Below, piece after piece: positions 5,193 to 8,647 of a stretch of 8,647 nucleotides of DNA. The translations under genes and the position numbers were made by a program. Each line of letters opens with the position of its first letter. Position 1 is the stretch's first letter. The notes under the pieces were generated by a model. It saw only the letters and a program-made list of their open reading frames with translations, was not told where the DNA came from and did no database searches. The DNA is from Phycisphaerae bacterium. Lineage in GTDB: Bacteria; Planctomycetota; Phycisphaerae; SM23-33. Location: contig JALHTV010000186.1 in NCBI GenBank assembly GCA_022866005.1, positions 1 to 8,647 on the forward strand. Reading direction: 5' to 3'.

Positions 5193-7426
5193 CTTGCAGC
5201 GACCGTCCAGGACCCCACCCCCCTGACCCCGGCCAGGCCGGCCAGGAGCACCACCGCCGCGGCGGCGGCGATCGAGATGCCACAGCCAGCCGCCCAGTGC
5301 GGCGGGACGTACTCCAGGACCACCTGGTGGTCCCCCGGCGGCACGGCCAGGCCCAGCATGGTCATGTTGGTCAGATACACCCACGCGGGCGCCCCGTCGA
5401 TCCTCGCCCGCCAGCCGGGGTCCCAGACCTCGCTGACGACCAGGAATCGCTGCGCCGCGTTGTGGGTGGCAAGGCGCATGCGCCCCGGCTGCCAGTGCGT
5501 CATCTCCAGCCGATCACCGTCGGAGGCGGTACTGGCGATCGGGCCGGCGGCACCGGCCAGGACCATCGTGCACCGGCGCAGGTCGTATTCCTGCGTCCGG
5601 GCAGCCATCGTCGCCTCGTCGGCCACGCCGATCAGCTCATCCGCCCACCGGGCCCGCTCCAGAAAGCGGCTATTCCGGTAGACGTTCAAGTCCCAGTGCG
5701 CGATTCCCTGGTAGAACACGAACACCGGTGCCCCGCGGAAGGTCGCGAGCCACTGGAAGGTATCGTCGGGGAACACGAGGCGCGTCGGCGAGACGAAGTA
5801 CTTGACGTTGAGCGCGTCCAGCATGTCGAAGCGGGCGACGTTGCGGATCTCGAGCCAGTTGCGCGCCGTCGATGAAGAGACCTGACCGACCTGCATCAGG
5901 TCCAGGTAACGCATGTAGTGGCGGTAGTTGAACGGGTCGTAGCCCGATATGGACTGGATCCCCAGGGGGGCGAGCCATCCGGCGTTCAGGGTGGGCCTGC
6001 CCAACGACGCCACTCGATACAGGGACGGATCGGCGGCAAAGAACTCCTTCAGCTCATTGGAGGGCAAGGCAGACGACTGGGGCGCCATCGTCAGATAGCG
6101 CCGTGCGTAGTACGTGCCCTCGGCGGCCAGCAGGACCGTCGCCGCAGCAGCCATCGCACCGCCCGCCCACCATGGCCACGATCGCCCCCGCGGCAAAGCG
6201 ACCATCACGTGCTCCAGCCCCACCCCCGCCAGGCAAATGCCAAACGTGGAACTCAAGAAAAGGTACCGCTGCGGGATGCGAAACAGCCTGAACCCGGGGA
6301 CCACCTGGTAGACAGCCCGCAGGATCGGCGTGTCGAAGGCCAGGATGACAGAGATGACAAAACAGGCCGTCAGGAACCGCACCAGGCCCCTCTGGCGTCC
6401 GCAGACCATCCCCACGATCGCCAGCCCAAACGGGAGGACCCCGAAGTAGGCCACGTCTTCCCACAGCTCAGTGGCGGCGTAGGAGTTGTCCAGCGGGGTG
6501 CCCAGGGCGTGGGGGTACAGGAAGGTCAGCAGATGCGCCAGCTTCAGCGACCTGCCGGCCAGGAAGAACCTGTAGCTCACCCCTGTCCGCGTGCTCTGCA
6601 TGGCCGACACGGCCATCGGCAGCAGGAGGTAGGTCGCCAGACCTATCGCAACCACCCCGCCCACGCCCAGCCACCGGATGCGGCGCCCCGCCGCGCCCCA
6701 CTGCCCCCGCTGGACCTGCGGGACCATGGCGACCACGGCGTACGCCACGGCGAACCAGGCAAAGTAATACAGAAGCTGTATCTGCCCGCAATGCAGGCAC
6801 AGCCCCCCGACCAGGGCCAGCACCGCGGCGGCCCCCGGCCCGGGTCGCTTGACGGCATGCAGGGTCGCCGCCAGCAGCGCCGGGATCCACACGATGACCG
6901 GCACCACGGTGGTCCAGCCGGCGAACGTCGCCATCAGGAGCTTGAAGTTGAACATCCCTGCCGCAGCCATGAACAGCCGCGGCCAGGGGCCCAGCTCCAG
7001 AACCCCACCCAGCACGTAAAACACCACCCCCGCAACGACGAAATGCAGATAGTCCGTAGCCCCCAAGGCGGCCAGGGGCGGCACGAGATAGAACAGAAAG
7101 TGCAGCGGGTAGGTGTAGGCCGCCTGCGGGTTAGCGAGGGCGACGTAGCCGGACAACTGATCGTTCCGCCAGAACGGGATGCCCCTGCCCGCCCGCAGCG
7201 ACTCGTACAAGACGGTCTTGGTGGTGAGATGCTGGGCGATGAAGTCCGAATAGCGATTGAAGGGGACGTGGCCGGGTGTGAGCAAGTGCCCATAGCCTAC
7301 CAGCGACAGCAGGAGGATCAGCCCCCCCGACGCCCACAGGGTCCACCGCCGCCCGCGGGGTGAGGGCCTAACCGGCGGGGCGTCCGCGTCGCTGCCTGGG
7401 CAATCCTTGGGCGGCGTGCTGGTCAA
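5156..7426 (-). CDS. YfhO-family multi-pass membrane protein (GT-C-like)
   Basis: This 756-aa protein has a Pro-rich cytoplasmic N-terminus (1-28) and about a dozen TM helices. The first is at about 30-50, most of the rest lie between 105 and 436, and a last one is at about 712-735. The first outer loop carries NRYSDFIAQH (Asp61) and PFWRNDQLSGY, the layout expected of GT-C-type lipid-dependent glycosyltransferases and of YfhO proteins. Residues about 450-705 form the extracytoplasmic domain, closing with the YfhO-like VVSEVWDPGWRARIDG (663-678) and PPGDHQVVLEYVP. YfhO has been linked to glycosylation of cell-wall or lipid-linked polymers in Firmicutes; the substrate here is unknown. No ATG or GTG is near the N-terminus, and the TTG at 7426-7424 fits the Shine-Dalgarno described separately. 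It lies 53 bp after the dehydrogenase gene, on the same strand, so the two are probably co-transcribed. Confidence 0.9.
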   Translation of the reverse strand: MTSTPPKDCPGSDADAPPVRPSPRGRRWTLWASGGLILLLSLVGYGHLLTPGHVPFNRYSDFIAQHLTTKTVLYESLRAGRGIPFWRNDQLSGYVALANPQAAYTYPLHFLFYLVPPLAALGATDYLHFVVAGVVFYVLGGVLELGPWPRLFMAAAGMFNFKLLMATFAGWTTVVPVIVWIPALLAATLHAVKRPGPGAAAVLALVGGLCLHCGQIQLLYYFAWFAVAYAVVAMVPQVQRGQWGAAGRRIRWLGVGGVVAIGLATYLLLPMAVSAMQSTRTGVSYRFFLAGRSLKLAHLLTFLYPHALGTPLDNSYAATELWEDVAYFGVLPFGLAIVGMVCGRQRGLVRFLTACFVISVILAFDTPILRAVYQVVPGFRLFRIPQRYLFLSSTFGICLAGVGLEHVMVALPRGRSWPWWAGGAMAAAATVLLAAEGTYYARRYLTMAPQSSALPSNELKEFFAADPSLYRVASLGRPTLNAGWLAPLGIQSISGYDPFNYRHYMRYLDLMQVGQVSSSTARNWLEIRNVARFDMLDALNVKYFVSPTRLVFPDDTFQWLATFRGAPVFVFYQGIAHWDLNVYRNSRFLERARWADELIGVADEATMAARTQEYDLRRCTMVLAGAAGPIASTASDGDRLEMTHWQPGRMRLATHNAAQRFLVVSEVWDPGWRARIDGAPAWVYLTNMTMLGLAVPPGDHQVVLEYVPPHWAAGCGISIAAAAAVVLLAGLAGVRGVGSWTVAASQAAGGDPSKRR

Positions 7427-7435
7427 CGCGTCGAA

Positions 7436-7441
7436 CTCCCT
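7436..7441 (-). promoter_or_regulatory. Ribosome binding site supporting the TTG start of the YfhO gene
   Basis: The minus strand reads AGGGAG here (plus-strand ctccct), 9 bases upstream of TTG at 7426-7424. It is the only well-placed Shine-Dalgarno near the start of the YfhO frame and supports the rare TTG initiation codon. Confidence 0.55.
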
Positions 7442-7479
7442 GTCGCGCCGCGCCCGCGCGAGCCGGGCGGGTGCGGCGG

Positions 7480-8647
7480 CTAACCGTATCGAGGACTGCC
7501 GGGGATATGGCTGTGGGCCGGATTGGCGGTCGCCCGGCCGATGGAATGGTACTCAATCCGCTGCCGGATCATCGTCCGGGGATCGTAGAGGTTCCGCCCG
7601 TCGAAGATGACCCGCTCCTTGAGGCGCGTGCGGATGCGGTCGAAGTCCGGCGTGCGGAACTCGTTCCACTCGGTGCAGATGATCAGCCCGTCGGCGCCGT
7701 TCAGGGCGTCGTAGGGGTCGGTGGCGAACTCCACACCGCGGCAATCCGCCAGCTCGGCAGCGGCGTTGGCGGAGGCCTTGGGGTCATAGCACCGCAGGTG
7801 AGCGCCGGCCTGGTGCAGCAGGCGGACGACATAAATGGCCGGGGCCTCGCGGACGTCGTCCGTGTTGGGCTTGAACGCCAGGCCCCAGACCGCGAGCACC
7901 CGTTTGGCCAGGTTTTTGCCGTAGCGCTGCACGACCATCTCGGCCAGGGCGAGCTTCTGGAGTTCGTTGCGGGCGTGCACCGCCGCCAGCACGTCGAATC
8001 GGCACCCCGCGCCCTGGGCGACGCGGATGAGGGCCTGGACGTCCTTGGGGAAGCAGCTCCCGCCGTAGCCCACGCCGGGGTTCAGGAAGTCCGGGCCGAT
8101 GCGATTGTCGGCGCCCATGCCCGCGCGGACCTCGTTGACCTCCACACCCGTCCGCGCGCAGAGGTCGGCGATCTCGTTGACGAAGCTGATGCGCGTGGCC
8201 AGATACGCGTTGGAGGCGTACTTGACCATCTCGGCCGCGTCGCGGCTGAGGATCATGATCGTCTGGGACGTCTGGGCGAAGGGGGCGTACAGCTCGCTGA
8301 TGAGCTGGACGGCGTCCTCGTCCCCATCGCAGCCGATGATGATGCGATCGGGACGCAGGAAGTCCTCCACCGCCGCCCCTTCCCGCAGAAACTCCGGGTT
8401 GGACACCACCGAATAAGGATGCGCCGTGAGGTCGGCCATCAGCTCGCTCATCCGCCTGCCCGTCCCGACCGGCACGGTGCTCTTGATCACGACGACCTTG
8501 GGGCAGGTCATCAGCCGGGCCACCTCGCGGATGATCGCCTCCACGCCCGACAGGTCCGCCGACCCGTCGGGCGCCGACGGGGTGCCGACGGCGATGAAGA
8601 TCACCTGCCCGTGAGCCACGCCCTCGGCCAGGTCCGTGCTGAAGCGC
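7480..8647 (-). CDS. ugd: UDP-glucose 6-dehydrogenase, N-terminus beyond the window
   Basis: The visible part is about 389 codons, from RFSTDLAEGVAHGQ at the right edge to a TAG at 7482-7480. The GTG at 8619 is an internal Val, because the frame stays open and homologous to the edge. About 65 residues, including the NAD-binding GxGYVG, are missing. Counting from that Val: FIAVGTPS at 8-15, STVPVGTG at 47-54, NPEFLREG at 74-81, KYASNAYLATRISFVNE at 133-149, the catalytic GGSCFPKD at 186-193 (Cys189, codon 8055-8053), AFKPNTDDVREAP at 248-260 and DGRNLYDP at 340-347. These are the hallmarks of the UDP-glucose/GDP-mannose dehydrogenase family, and the last motif fits UDP-glucose best. The enzyme oxidises UDP-glucose to UDP-glucuronate with 2 NAD+. 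It is a likely precursor supplier for the polysaccharide made by the neighbouring GT4 and YfhO proteins. Confidence 0.95.
   Translation of the reverse strand, partial: RFSTDLAEGVAHGQVIFIAVGTPSAPDGSADLSGVEAIIREVARLMTCPKVVVIKSTVPVGTGRRMSELMADLTAHPYSVVSNPEFLREGAAVEDFLRPDRIIIGCDGDEDAVQLISELYAPFAQTSQTIMILSRDAAEMVKYASNAYLATRISFVNEIADLCARTGVEVNEVRAGMGADNRIGPDFLNPGVGYGGSCFPKDVQALIRVAQGAGCRFDVLAAVHARNELQKLALAEMVVQRYGKNLAKRVLAVWGLAFKPNTDDVREAPAIYVVRLLHQAGAHLRCYDPKASANAAAELADCRGVEFATDPYDALNGADGLIICTEWNEFRTPDFDRIRTRLKERVIFDGRNLYDPRTMIRQRIEYHSIGRATANPAHSHIPGSPRYG

Noticed and set aside
5918..7363. Long open frame (481 codons) on the + strand opposite the YfhO gene
   Set aside because: Its product is His/Pro/Gln/Arg-rich with no domain. 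It is the antisense shadow of a GC-rich gene whose minus-strand product has clear TM helices and YfhO motifs.

Overview
The window is a GC-rich bacterial segment with six recognisable protein-coding genes (five complete, one cut by the right edge), packed with very little spacer DNA. There are no RNA genes, insertion sequences or CRISPR arrays that I can support. The high GC, an ECF sigma factor followed by a membrane protein with a LolA-like periplasmic region, and a TGS-domain GTPase beginning MPANLTPEY all suggest a planctomycete, possibly of the Phycisphaerae type. This assignment is inferred from gene character, not from a marker gene.

Left third (1-1749, + strand). A Cys-rich DUF2284-type putative metal-binding protein follows the TGS GTPase. 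The two genes overlap by 4 bp (GTGA), so they are probably translationally coupled. A possible divergent gene start with a Shine-Dalgarno sequence lies at the extreme left edge.

Middle (about 1804-3963, + strand). An ECF-type sigma factor overlaps by 8 bp a 491-aa protein with a single membrane span. That protein has a short cytoplasmic N-terminus, one TM helix, a LolA/LolB-like periplasmic region and an unusual C-terminal extension. The arrangement is that of a sigma factor and its membrane-bound anti-sigma/sensor. A promoter-like pair of boxes precedes the sigma gene. Two tandem hairpins follow the pair: a REP-like 10-bp stem, then a 13-bp stem with a T-run that looks like an intrinsic terminator.

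Right half (4035-8647). This is an envelope or exopolysaccharide region. A GT4 glycosyltransferase on the + strand converges on, and overlaps by 37 bp, a YfhO-family GT-C-like membrane protein on the - strand. The YfhO gene sits 53 bp downstream of a UDP-glucose/GDP-mannose dehydrogenase-family gene (UDP-glucose 6-dehydrogenase type), which runs off the right edge. The dehydrogenase would supply UDP-glucuronate, the GT4 enzyme would transfer sugars in the cytoplasm, and the YfhO protein would act at the membrane, probably on lipid-linked sugar.

The most interesting points are the sigma/LolA-like sensor pair with its odd C-terminal tail, the coupled GTPase-DUF2284 pair, and the tandem hairpins at 3888-3963.
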